This document shows, in pieces, positions 54,650-64,000 of a stretch of DNA of 64,000 bases. The number at the start of each line of letters is the position of its first letter. Position 1 is the first letter of the stretch. A program made the translations under genes and the position numbers. The notes below the pieces were generated by a model. It saw nothing but the letters and a program-made list of their open reading frames with translations. It was not told where the DNA came from and did no database searches. The stretch spans positions 135,578,306 to 135,642,305 of the forward strand of contig NC_091133.1 of NCBI RefSeq assembly GCF_040183065.1. Reading direction: 5' to 3'. Source of the DNA: Periplaneta americana (taxonomy: Eukaryota > Arthropoda > Insecta > Blattodea > Blattidae).

Positions 54650-54850
54650 ATGTCATTAAAGTACACCTACTCACTAAAGTACAGGTCTTCAGCCAATGAT
54701 AACTCTGCTTACATGACAAGTCAGCTTTGTACCGTTATAAAACCGCAAGTGTCGATTATTCTCGGATATCCAATCGAAAGAGAATTAGCGAAAAGTCACG
54801 GAGGCTGGAAATCCAATACTGTCGCAGAAGGTTATGTTCTGTTACTATAA
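54650..54850 (+). pseudogene. Tyrosine recombinase C-terminal relic (tentative)
   Basis: The frame contains ELAKSHGGWKSNTVAEGYV. The H-x-GWKS-x-TVAEGY block is the C-terminal motif of Crypton-like/eukaryotic tyrosine recombinases, where the Tyr is the nucleophile. Only this terminal block is recognisable. The rest of the frame has no clear similarity and the catalytic Arg region is absent. Confidence 0.45.
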
Positions 54851-55152
54851 TAATTAGCGTTAATTCTAAATAATATTCAAATAAATTCAATTTGTCATCT
54901 CGTTTTTCAATGTCGAATTCAATAATCAAGGTTATAATATTATAATATTATCAAGTTTAACGGGATTACACAAGGTCAATGACATTATTGTTCCTCGGAA
55001 AAAATCAATACTTTCGCGTCTGCGCACATCTCACAATTCACGACCTAGAACAAGGTCACTTCCGATCTTGTCAGATAAAAATAAAATGTATACATCTGTA
55101 TACCGGTAATTTCAAGTTAGAAATATGGTCGAGCATAAAAATTCGTACGAAA
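54851..55152. other. Unassigned spacer
   Basis: AT-rich, with no gene or terminal repeat pair. The 64-residue plus-strand frame (54979-55173) has no recognisable domain and runs into the inverted repeat that follows. Confidence 0.3.
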
Positions 55153-55260
55153 CTCGCCTATAATGGTAATTAAAAAGCTCGTATGAAAATTATCAAACGA
55201 GCGCAAGCGAGTTTCATAAACATCCATACTCGCTTTCTTAATTGCTATCATTATAGGCTC
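55153..55260. repeat. Imperfect inverted repeat
   Basis: GCCTATAATGGTAATTAAAA on the left pairs with the reverse complement of TTTCTTAATTGCTATCATTA-TAGGC on the right. The inner segment (AACGAGCGCAAGCGAG) is also partly self-complementary. Possibly the terminus of an element connected with the recombinase relic nearby. Confidence 0.6.
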
Positions 55261-55780
55261 ATTGCATAATGTACTATTATGATTCAAGTTTTTAAAAGTT
55301 AGATATCAAGGTGAAATAGCCTTATTAAAAATTTAAAAAAATGTCTATTAAGTGCACTGAAGTATTTCTAATAATTCAAGAAAAAAAACACAATGGGATC
55401 TCTGAGAGTTTAATGGAAATTCATTTATTTACAAAACAATGTGTAGCGGGCTGGTGCAGCAGCGGCGTCCACCGCGCTCACAGATTTGTCGGCACTGGAT
55501 GTTCCAGTGAACGTTGAAACATTACAGCAAGTACGGATCAAGTCACTCGAGGAAACATTGCTAACTTACACTTGTATTCACTTATTATATCTTCAAATAC
55601 TTGTACGTCTGCATTTTAAACGTCTGATGGATACCACTCTTATCACGTTTTGCAATTCACGGTTTAATCCACAGGCGTTTCATTTTCTGTTTCTTTTTCA
55701 GTAAAATCCTTATATAACAATTAACTAAATGCAGCTAAACATGCGTAATACTGTTCTTCGTTCATGGTGTTATAATCTTG
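55261..55780. other. Unassigned spacer
   Basis: A 72-codon frame (55486-55704) is not recognisable. Confidence 0.3.
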
Positions 55781-57535
55781 TTGTGACCACACGTACTGCG
55801 GAGTTATGGCGGTAAGAATGTCGGCGGAAGGGTGGCTTAAACCTATCCCCCTTTTTTTCTCGAAAATCAGAAAGTGTTCGCGATTGCCAATTTGATGCTA
55901 TCGTGTAAGAAGTAAGTCGTGAGGTAATACAGGGCCGCATCCCTTTCCCCGGTATGGTCATTATTTCCGGAAATAGAGACTCAAATATTTCAGGTACCCA
56001 AAAATTAAGGCTAGAAAAAAGTGCGGCGGATTTGCCTGATTTTTGCGGTGATTACTACTGAAGATGCTGGGATGCTACAGTTAACAAAACGGGCCTCTGA
56101 GCCACTTCGTTCTCCTTGTATAGTAAAAAGTCTGTTTTGGAAGTTCAAAGTGACCATTTATTGAAATTTTGCCGGCCTCTCCCGTCCAAACTCAGGAGGA
56201 TAGAAGGTTGTACTTTATACTGGAGATAGAGTTCGTGGAGCTGTATTCAACGCACTCATCGGCTTTGTTGTGACCACACGTACTGCAGAGTTATGGCGGT
56301 AAGAATGTCTGAAAAGGGTTTTTTCTCCTAAATGAGAAAGTGTTCGCGATTGCCAAGTTGATGCTATCGTGTAAGAAGTAAGTCGTGGGGTAATACAGCG
56401 CCGCATCCCGTTCCTCGGTATGGCCATTATTTCCGGAATTAGAGACTCAAATATTTCAGGTACACAAAAATTAAGGCTTGAAAAAAGTGCGGCGCATTTG
56501 CCTGATTATTGCGGAGATTACTACTGAAGATGCGGGGATGCTACAGTTAAAAGGGCGGGCCTCTGAGCCGCTTCGTTCTCCTTGTGTAGTTAAAAGTCTG
56601 TTTTGTGAGGTCAAAATGACTATTTTTTTTTAAATTTGCCGGCCTCTCCCGTACAAACGAAGGAGGATAGAGAGTTGTCCTTTATACTGGAGATAGAGGT
56701 CGAGGAGCTGTATTCAACGCACTCATCGGCTTTGTTGTGACCACACGTACTGCGGAGTTATGGTGGTAAGAATGTCGGCGGAAGGGTGGTTTCCCTTCCC
56801 CTTTTTTTCTCCAAAATCCGAAGTGTTCGCGATTGCCAATTTGATGCTAGCGTGTAAGAAGTAAGTCGTAAGGTAATACAGGGCCGCATCCCGTTCCTGT
56901 GTATGGCCATTATTTCCGGAATTAGAGACTCAAATATTTCAGGTACCCAAAAATTAAGGCTAGAAAAAAGTGCGGCGGATTTGCCTGATTTTTGCGGTGA
57001 TTACTACTCAAGATGCGGGGATGCTACAGTTAAAAGGGCGGGCATCTGAGCCGCTTCATTCTCCTTGTGTAGTAAAAAGTCTGTTTTGGAAGTCAAAATG
57101 AGCATTTTTTTAATTTTGCGGCCTCTCCCGTCCAAACGGAGGAGGATAGAGAGTTGTCCTTCATACTGGAGATAGAGTTCGAGGAGCTGTATTCAACGCA
57201 CTCATTGGCTTTGTTGTGCCCACACGTACTGCGGAGTTATAGCGGTAAGAATGTCGGCGGAAGTGTGGTTTAAACCCTTCCCCTTTTTTTCTCGAAAATC
57301 AGAAAGTGTTCGCGATTGCCAATTTGATGCTATCATGTAAGAAGTAAGTCGTGGGGTAATACAGGAACGCATCCCGTTCCCCGGTATGGCCATTATTTCC
57401 GGAATTAGAGACTCAAATATATCAGGTACTCAAAAATTAAGGCTAGAAAAAGGTGCGGCGGATTTGCCTGATTTTTGCGGTGATTACTACTGAAGGTGCG
57501 GGGATGCTGCAGTTAAAGGGGCGGGCCTCTGAGCC
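55781..57535. repeat. Satellite-like tandem array, unit about 480 bp, 3.7 units
   Basis: TTGTGACCACACGTACTG (or variant) starts units at 55781, 56268, 56735 and 57214, spacings 487, 467 and 479 bp. Units share GTTCGCGATTGCCAA, CATTATTTCCGGAATTAGAG, AAGTGCGGCGGATTTGCC and GGGCCTCTGAGCCGC. The last unit is cut at 57535, exactly where duplication copy 2 begins. No known family recognised. Minus-strand frames of 60-70 codons recur but are interrupted between units. Confidence 0.95.
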
Positions 57536-57559
57536 GCAATAATCGCATATATAAGACGC

Positions 57560-57564
57560 GCGGT

Positions 57565-57630
<66 letters not shown>

Positions 57631-57790
57631 GTAATAATAATAACAATAATAATAATAATTTATTTTAGCTGGCAGGGTTAAGGCCGTAAGGCCTTCTCTT
57701 CCACTCAACTAGCAAAAAGTGTATATACATATGCATGAACTTACAAAGAACGTCCAGTCTCGGAAATTAATGGCAGTGATAGAGCTGTAA
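57560..57790 (-). mobile_element. LINE 3' end with AAGGCC hairpin, copy 2
   Basis: (AAT)n at 57567-57658 and hairpin AAGGCC GTAA GGCCTT (57680-57695). Counterpart of 46985-47240, with a differing array length. Confidence 0.7.
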
Positions 57791-57869
57791 TAATAAGGTT
57801 CTTTCTTCTGGCCGTTCACAGCTCATTCATGTCTGCAAGTTAACCAGTTGGACATAATTCTTGTATAAA

Positions 57870-58265
57870 GTATGCTGCAATAGCGTGGTCTAGACCATCA
57901 GCCATCACCCTGTCACGCAGGAGGTCCGGGTTGGACTCCCGGTTAGACCTGAGGTTTTTTAATGAAAAATCCATAGTGGCACTTGTGGAAGACCAGCTCG
58001 GAATTGAGTTTTTTTTCAGGGTTTTCCCGGTTTCATATGTTTTGTATCCACTTCATTCCGTTTCGTCATCATTGAGTAGCTTTCCTCGTTCCTCAGCTGT
58101 AACGCATTAAGCAGACTGATCTGGGGAAGAAAGGGATTGCCTTTGCTGAAAGTCACTGGGTGGATTTCATTGTCTGAACACACTGTTCATTGGCAGGTCC
58201 GTCGTCTTTCTCCTATGACTAGGGGTACCCACGTCTTGCAGAAAAGTACATAAGATGCAGTGGAT
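57870..58265 (+). mobile_element. tRNA-Asp-like SINE, copy 2
   Basis: Counterpart of 48270-48660, with 7 extra bases (CATCACC type) just before the anticodon-like hairpin CCTGTCACGCAGG. Confidence 0.65.
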
Positions 58266-58274
58266 AGTATACTA

Positions 58275-59039
58275 CGAGGGTAATAACTTACCCAATGTTA
58301 TAAATCTTAATTTTTATTTTTTTAGGCAAACCAGACTTTTGTTTGTCACTTTTCAAGTTAGTCTCCATTTCTTTGCACACATTTTTCCCGCCGTTCTGTA
58401 AATTTGAAAACTCCCTTGCTGTAGAAGTCAGTTTCATCTGCCCGAAGACACTGACACACTGCTTTCGGATGTCCTCCAGCGTTTCGTAGCGTTGGCCTCG
58501 CAGCTGCTCCGTTACAAAACCGAAAAGATGGTAGTCGAAAGGTGCCAAGTCGGGACTGTAGGGAGATTAAGGAAAAAATTTCCCTCTCAAATATTCTGAT
58601 TTTCTCCACGGCGACACGATCAGTATGAGGCCACGCGTTATCGTGTTGCAGGATGATCTTCTTTCCAGGGCGCTTCTCGCGCAATGCACGACGGAGGCAT
58701 TTATGATCTGTCCAGGTTCAAAAAATTCAACCAAAATTCATCCTAGAACTCATCAACTCTTTCCCTGTTGCGTTCTGTGGACGCAGTTCGATGGCGACCG
58801 CTACGAGGCTCATCTTGGATGCTCGTGTTCCCATCTTCTAAATGTTTCACCCATCTCCTAACACTGCTGATGCATAGGCACACATCTCCATATGCACGCT
58901 GAAGTCTGAGGTGAATTTCAGCAGCAGATTTTTCTTCTTTAACAAGGAATTTAATGACAGCACGCTGTCGAAACGAAATCGTTGTCGACCATTTTGCAAA
59001 CATTGCCTGTGGTGACATGAGAGAAGTTAATGACGTCAC
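58275..59039 (-). pseudogene. mariner transposase pseudogene, centre deleted (copy 2)
   Basis: Counterpart of 48665-49393, with the same internal deletion and the same domain remnants (helix-turn-helix half, HDNAWPHTD and APFDYHLF). The deletion therefore predates the segmental duplication. Confidence 0.8.
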
Positions 59040-59285
59040 AATTTGTCAATAGATTATGATCATATAATCGTTTTTGTTACATTGTTGAATTGCAATTATC
59101 GCAATGTGTTGCTCATGACTTTCAGTACGATTCTCGGTATAACTTACATCACAGCTTTCTGTATAAAACGCTGACGTCACCAAAATCAAGTATCAATTGT
59201 TTTTGGTAATATGACGTCATTTTTTAAGCTGGATCGCTTCTCATTACTTCCAATATTGTAAGTCTCTTTTACCTTCGGTCCATTG

Positions 59286-59353
<68 letters not shown>

Positions 59354-60820
59354 GAACTGGTAATGAAAATTACGGGAAAACGGCTGAACGGATTTTAATA
59401 CATGATCCCTCATTTTGAAGCTTGGAACCCAAAGTTTTTCAGAAAAATAGTAGTTTTCAGTGAAATGTCAATTTTCCTACATCATTTTCCTATTTTCCAA
59501 AATCCATCTTTCGTTAGTTTTGAGAACTAATTAATTACATTTCAGAATAAAACAAAACACACACTACAATAAACAATAGACTATTACACGAAGGCCATGA
59601 CCTACAGGATTGCTGACATACTTAGAGTTCAGATGGGTCAGATTCTTTCACATCATAATGCCAATATGTCGATCTTCATTTGTGTAATTTTTTGATAACG
59701 TATAAAAATAATTTACAAGTCTGATTCTCTGGTCTGTAGTTTTCCGAGTACAGCTCTGTATTCGATATTAAGAACTACAAAACTTGAGAATGTTTGGTAA
59801 CATTATTACCATTAAAAATGAAATATTATAGTTAATGCAACACATAATGGTATACTGATATGAAAGTGAAATCTTTTGGGGCCTTAAATAAGTACACGCA
59901 GAGAAAGAAGATTTTATATTATTAGATATTCATTTCTATAATATACTGAGTATATTACTGAAAACTATAAAATTATGTAACAGCGTGATCGATCGACGGA
60001 TGCTGCGTTGAGACTATAAATTAGGAATGCATATAACATCGACATCAACGTGAAGTTTCGATTTTATGCACGAGAACGTATAATCTCATAAACTTCTTTC
60101 CATCTGACTGTAGATAATTATTTGGAGAGAAGTAATATAATGATAACGAGATACTAAGGTTATTGTTATGAACTTAACACTACTTGCATTAAACTTGTAG
60201 GATATTTGGAAATCAAACCATAGTATAGGGAACATATCTCTATACTGTGAATCACAGTCTGTGATCAAACAGTGGTTTTCTTCCTGCTCACAAGGAAGTA
60301 ATGCCATTGTTTAAAACTTTTGTCGTACGTAATTTTGACGTATAATGGATAAACGATTGATCCTCACTACTTTTCCCGCCAAGAGAGCACCTCCTTCTTC
60401 TAGCTATGCCTCCGTCTTTCATTTGCTGACTATAGTAGTCGTGACAGCAGGTTGCAACTTACACGCTTGGCCAACTTATTATGAGATATAATTATTTGGA
60501 AGTGTACGTCAGATTTACGTATTAATAGTAGCAATAGAAAAAATTTTGTTAGTGCAGTTTATTTATTCCCTTAAGTGTTTTTTATCTAACAAAGTAACAC
60601 TGGATGAAAACTTACGTGGTCATCGACACTACTCTGCAGATGATAGATGAAAGTTCAGATGATGATGCTGATGATGACGTTGAAGGCAATGTAGAGATTG
60701 AATATGAAACTTGTAACAATGACAAGGATCTAAGATACAGTAGGAGAGATTGAGAATCACGTAGAAAGCAAGCGAATGGAGAAAGAAGGCAAAGAACAAG
60801 AAAACAGGAAGAAAAGAAAA
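59040..60820. other. Duplicated spacer with (AT)n tract, copy 2
   Basis: (AT)n at 59288-59349, longer than in copy 1. No gene supported. Confidence 0.5.
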
Positions 60821-60825
60821 AGAAA

Positions 60826-60898
60826 GGAGAAGAGAAGAGAAGAGAAGAGAAGAGAAGAGAAGAGAAGAGAAGAGAAGAGAAGAGAAGAGAAGAGAAGA
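60826..60898. repeat. (AGAAG)n microsatellite, copy 2
   Basis: Counterpart of 51205-51283, again followed directly by the octamer minisatellite. Confidence 0.95.
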
Positions 60899-61189
60899 GG
60901 GCAGAGGGCAGAGGGCACAGGGCACGAGGACACGAGAGCCAGAGGGCACGAGGGCACGAGGGCACGAGGGCACGAGGGCACGAGGGCACGAGGGCACGAG
61001 GGCACGAGGGCACGAGGGCACGAGGGCACGAGGGCACGAGGGCACGGGGGCACGGGGGCACGGGGGCACGGGGGCACGGGGGCACGGGGGCACGGGGGCA
61101 CGGGGGCACGGGGGCACGGGGGCACGGGGGCACGGGGGCACGGGGGCACGGGGGCACGGGGGCACGGGGGCACGGGGGCACGGGGGCAA
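60899..61189. repeat. Octamer minisatellite, copy 2 (13 GAGGGCAC then 17 GGGGGCAC)
   Basis: GAGGGCAC x13 (60942-61045), then GGGGGCAC x17 (61046-61181) and the terminal GGGGGCAA. The lead-in has an extra GCAGAGG unit compared with copy 1. Confidence 0.95.
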
Positions 61190-62865
61190 TAAGGGAAGAG
61201 GGAAGAGAGGAAAGTAGAGGATATTTTTATAACTCTTAACCTACAACCCGCAATGACCTGAAATAGCTATTGCTTCACTCCCACATGTAAAACCGACTGA
61301 TCGTTCTGACATTGTTACTTGCGTTTTCGTATTGGAACTCAAGAACTGAAGATGTATAGGTTAACTAGAAAGTACTTAGCATGAAGAAAACCATTCAGAG
61401 GGATAGGCCTATGTTTCATTATTATGGAAGCAAATAACTTCTAAAATGTCTGGTATACATTGGAAATAAATTTGAAAAAATTTAATTTGAAATTCTAATG
61501 AACTTAGTTAGCAGCATTTTCTGCACAAGCCACTAGTTAAATATATTTTTGTACAATTATATTAGGGCACGTGTTTTTTATCTTGTAAAAGTTGTTATTT
61601 GTGAATCTAAAAATTAATGTTTGTATTGAAATTTAAGGATTTTGCAGGAGGAAAATAAAATATATTCAACAGAAAATTTTTTCAAAGGCCATACCCGAGT
61701 TTTCAAAATCATGTCCGAATTTGAAGTCGGGCATCTGCAAAAATTAAATTATTTTATTTTAGTTTTAAATTATGGAAAATAAATAGGTTTCATAGAGTTT
61801 TATGAAGATAAGTATATACGAAGGGGGGTACGGGGAAAGACGAATATTTTTAGTGCAAAAATTATGCGGGGCCGTAGCCGCATTTCATATCTGCTGGACG
61901 TTGTGATGCTAGTGTGTAATGTTAGTGTTTTTATTACATCGGTTGTTATCATTATTAAATTTAACGATCTTGTATCAACTGGACGGTTACTTAGTGTCGA
62001 TGGAATCTAGGTGAATCCGTCGCTTAGCCAAGGAATTACATCGCAAAAAGGATACCAAAGCGGCCGAGCTCGATACCCCCGAGCTGCGATAGTGACCTTT
62101 CTGTCGGTATTTTTACTCTGTGTTATTGTATGAAAATAGCAATGATTGTTGCTAAAACAGTGAACGGCATGAAGAATATGCGCAAACTGAGCTTTGCATA
62201 GAATATTTCTTTTCCTCTTGCCGGCCGTTTTATTGGAGTAGAGAGAAATGCTGGGATTCGGAGGTGTCTGCTATTACTTCACGTCGGATATGATTGATCA
62301 TGAGAGCGCCAGCGTGCCTGTTTAGTTAGGTGGCGGCTGCTGTTATGCATTCAAATGAATTCCGCGAAGGACGAGTTATGACGTCTTACACGCGGTTCAG
62401 GCATTTATATTTCGCCTGCGTGTTTAGTGGGGTGGCTTCCAATGAGACACAAGAGTTTGTTTTTAAAGGCGAGAGATACACGATTTGAATTTGCAAATCA
62501 TTCCATACAGAACAGGAAATTAAGCTCCGTATTCTAAATTTCCTTATTTTATCTTCCTGCTTGCCATCTGCCCCCGGTTCCATCTTGCAGAGGCGGCAAA
62601 TCAATCACTGCATTACTTTTGTTTGACGGTTTATGTATTTTAAATGGAAATCTTTTTTCCGGCCTGAAATCCCTTTAGAATATCATGAATGAGTTGGGAC
62701 ACAAGCTCAATGCCGCACGATTTGAATATTGATACAGAATGTGGCTCTATTAATCACGCAAAAATATTCTCTTCACAAACAAAAGAGAGTCTGACATTCC
62801 TATTAATCAGCACAACCCCCGAATTGTACGCCAACTCGAACTATTGTTAGTGAATACCTTATCAC
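61190..62865. other. Duplicated spacer, copy 2
   Basis: Aligns with 51561-53230. No gene supported. Confidence 0.45.
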
Positions 62866-62866
62866 T

Positions 62867-62916
<50 letters not shown>

Positions 62917-63345
62917 GAATAATAATAATTTATTTAACCTGGCAGAGTTAAGGCCATGTGGCCTTCTATAACAGTCAACCAGGAGTAAAACTGCGTTACA
63001 AAAAACACTACAAATTTACAAAGTACACTACAATTGAGGGGCGTTTTCACAAAACTCGTTATCTACAAAATCTTCTTTTTTCCAAGACAACTCTTTTCTA
63101 AAATACACAACTGTAGGTACCGAGTTTTGAAAAATCTCTTTTATTTCAAGATCAATTTACTGATATACTTACCAACTTTAGCTTAATTCTGATAGCACCA
63201 TTGGATTCTCCTGACCCAAAAACATAAGGATACGCTAAAACCTCAAAATCGAAAAAAATGTAGATAACGAGTTTTGTGAAAACGCCCTCAATTTGACACA
63301 CAAAACTGCAAGCACAGTAAGAGATTTTGAACCGAATTAATATAT
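62866..63345 (-). mobile_element. LINE 3' end with AAGGCC hairpin, copy 2, interrupted by a MITE
   Basis: (AAT)n at 62868-62930, hairpin AAGGCC ATGT GGCCTT (62950-62965). Interrupted at 63036/63290. Confidence 0.8.
63037..63289. mobile_element. MITE, 253 bp, AATT target duplication
   Basis: Ends GAGGGGCGTTTTCACAAAAC and the reverse complement of nearly the same sequence (31-bp TIR, a single extra G on the left). AATT flanks at 63033-63036 and 63290-63293, whereas copy 1 of the duplication has one AATT and no insert at 53415. Termini and an interior GAGTTTTGAAAAA segment resemble the MITE at 3320-3565. Confidence 0.95.
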
Positions 63346-63366
63346 TTTAATAATCTTGTTTTACTT

Positions 63367-63404
63367 TCTTCTTCCTCTTCTTCTTTTTCTTCTTCTTCTT
63401 CTTC

Positions 63405-63463
<59 letters not shown>
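63367..63463. repeat. (CTT)n then (ATT)n microsatellite, copy 2
   Basis: Counterpart of 53472-53550, with a much longer ATT part. Confidence 0.9.
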
Positions 63464-63660
63464 GTCTTGTTAGTCAACTGTCCAAAAACAGGTTGGAATG
63501 TCATAAGTGACAACAATAAGTCATCACTCATGAGGCAACTATGCAGAAGATAATGGGTTAGCGTGGCCAGTTCCTTTCCCCCCTCCATTTCATACAGCGC
63601 GGACTAGTTACACTAATCAGCCTTCAGATGCACTGCCTGATAATAGATGAACACCGACCT
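63464..63660 (-). mobile_element. SINE (CGGACAGTTGAC family), duplication copy 2
   Basis: Counterpart of 53551-53760, reading on the minus strand and ending TTTTGGACAGTTGACTAAC beside the ATT tail. Confidence 0.7.
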
Positions 63661-64000
63661 ACGATTTTATGATCGTGTAAGCGAACTTTCCAACCATGGG
63701 GTAAATCAGAACCAAAGATATAAAAAATTGACAAACTTTAAAAAAGTTCCGCTTGTTCTCAATAGGTGGCACCATTATTGGGACAGTTAAAAAAAGTGTC
63801 AGAGAAAATGATTATGTAGATTAAGCATTAATTATTATTACAATTGACAATACCAGTGATTTCCAGCTAAGTCCAGTGTTGTTTTACAATCATTTGAGTG
63901 GGATGAAAAATTGAATCCCATAATGCGGGAATATTTATCTACAATTGACAACAGTGACTATTATCTTCGCCATCTGTTCATAGAAGCAAAAACTAAAGAA

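Larger units (their letters stand above)
57536..64000 (+). repeat. 10.56-kb tandem duplication, copy 2 (runs off window)
   Basis: Same content and order as copy 1: LINE 3' end, tRNA-Asp-like SINE, mariner relic, (AT)n, minisatellite, spacer, second LINE 3' end, SINE. It lacks the 974-bp TA-flanked transposon and has an extra AATT-flanked MITE. Confidence 0.95.

Noticed and set aside
55770..57393. Recurring minus-strand 63-70 codon frames in the satellite (ITPRLTSYTIASNWQSRTLS)
   Set aside because: Frames shift between units and are broken in at least one. They recur because the DNA repeats.

Overview
This is a gene-poor, AT-rich stretch of a large animal genome. It is almost certainly an insect. 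The recurrent RTE-like LINE tail (RWAGHVARMGESRNAYR ... RAAMNLRVP), the dense (AAT)n/(ATT)n arrays and the tRNA-derived SINEs suggest a cockroach or other polyneopteran, but that identification is inference from repeat style, not a search. I found no intact host protein gene, no rRNA and no convincing functional tRNA gene. Nearly every open reading frame is transposon debris, a microsatellite or a minisatellite. There are no bacterial-type operons, CRISPR arrays or viral genes.

Layout. 1-10 kb: a SINE, LINE tails, a perfect-TIR MITE (3320-3565), a Tigger-like element with a LINE nested in it (5810-6736), a DNA transposon with a broken DDE transposase (7383-8317) and a TTAA-flanked element built on a 169-bp tandem repeat (8926-9967). 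10-20 kb: an element with palindrome-bearing termini (10636-11759), decayed LINE reverse transcriptase pieces, a TTAA-flanked element with a Mutator-like/Kolobok-like transposase relic (16123-17653) and a LINE with a microsatellite inside its coding region. 20-31 kb: two long-TIR elements, a mariner relic seated at the centre of a palindrome (26796-27412), a fold-back pair of tRNA-like sequences (28242-28606), a collapsed two-gene Harbinger element (29526-30433) and a third TTAA-flanked element (30951-31658). 31-46 kb: an RLE-type LINE, an internally deleted RTE, a 2.2-kb TA-flanked element with a Tigger copy at the junction of an internal duplication (34547-36770), a 549-bp tandem duplication, a CR1/Jockey-type LINE with recognisable RT motifs, a pogo-like relic and a non-autonomous Helitron (44246-45762).

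46-64 kb: a direct tandem duplication of about 10.56 kb. Copy 1 starts near 46975; copy 2 starts near 57536 and runs off the window end. Each copy holds LINE 3' ends, a tRNA-Asp-like SINE, an internally deleted mariner, an (AT)n tract and a pentamer plus octamer minisatellite. Between them lie a tyrosine-recombinase-like relic and a satellite of about 480 bp. Because the copies differ by clean insertions, they give empty and filled sites for two non-autonomous transposons, one TA-flanked and one AATT-flanked.

The main biological story is a graveyard of at least eight transposon classes (RTE, CR1/Jockey-like and RLE LINEs, SINEs, mariner/Tigger, Harbinger, TTAA-type, Helitron, tyrosine recombinase). 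Most were reduced by internal deletion, and several families converge on a 3' hairpin followed by an AT-rich short tandem tail. All percentages, family names and boundaries come from reading by eye.
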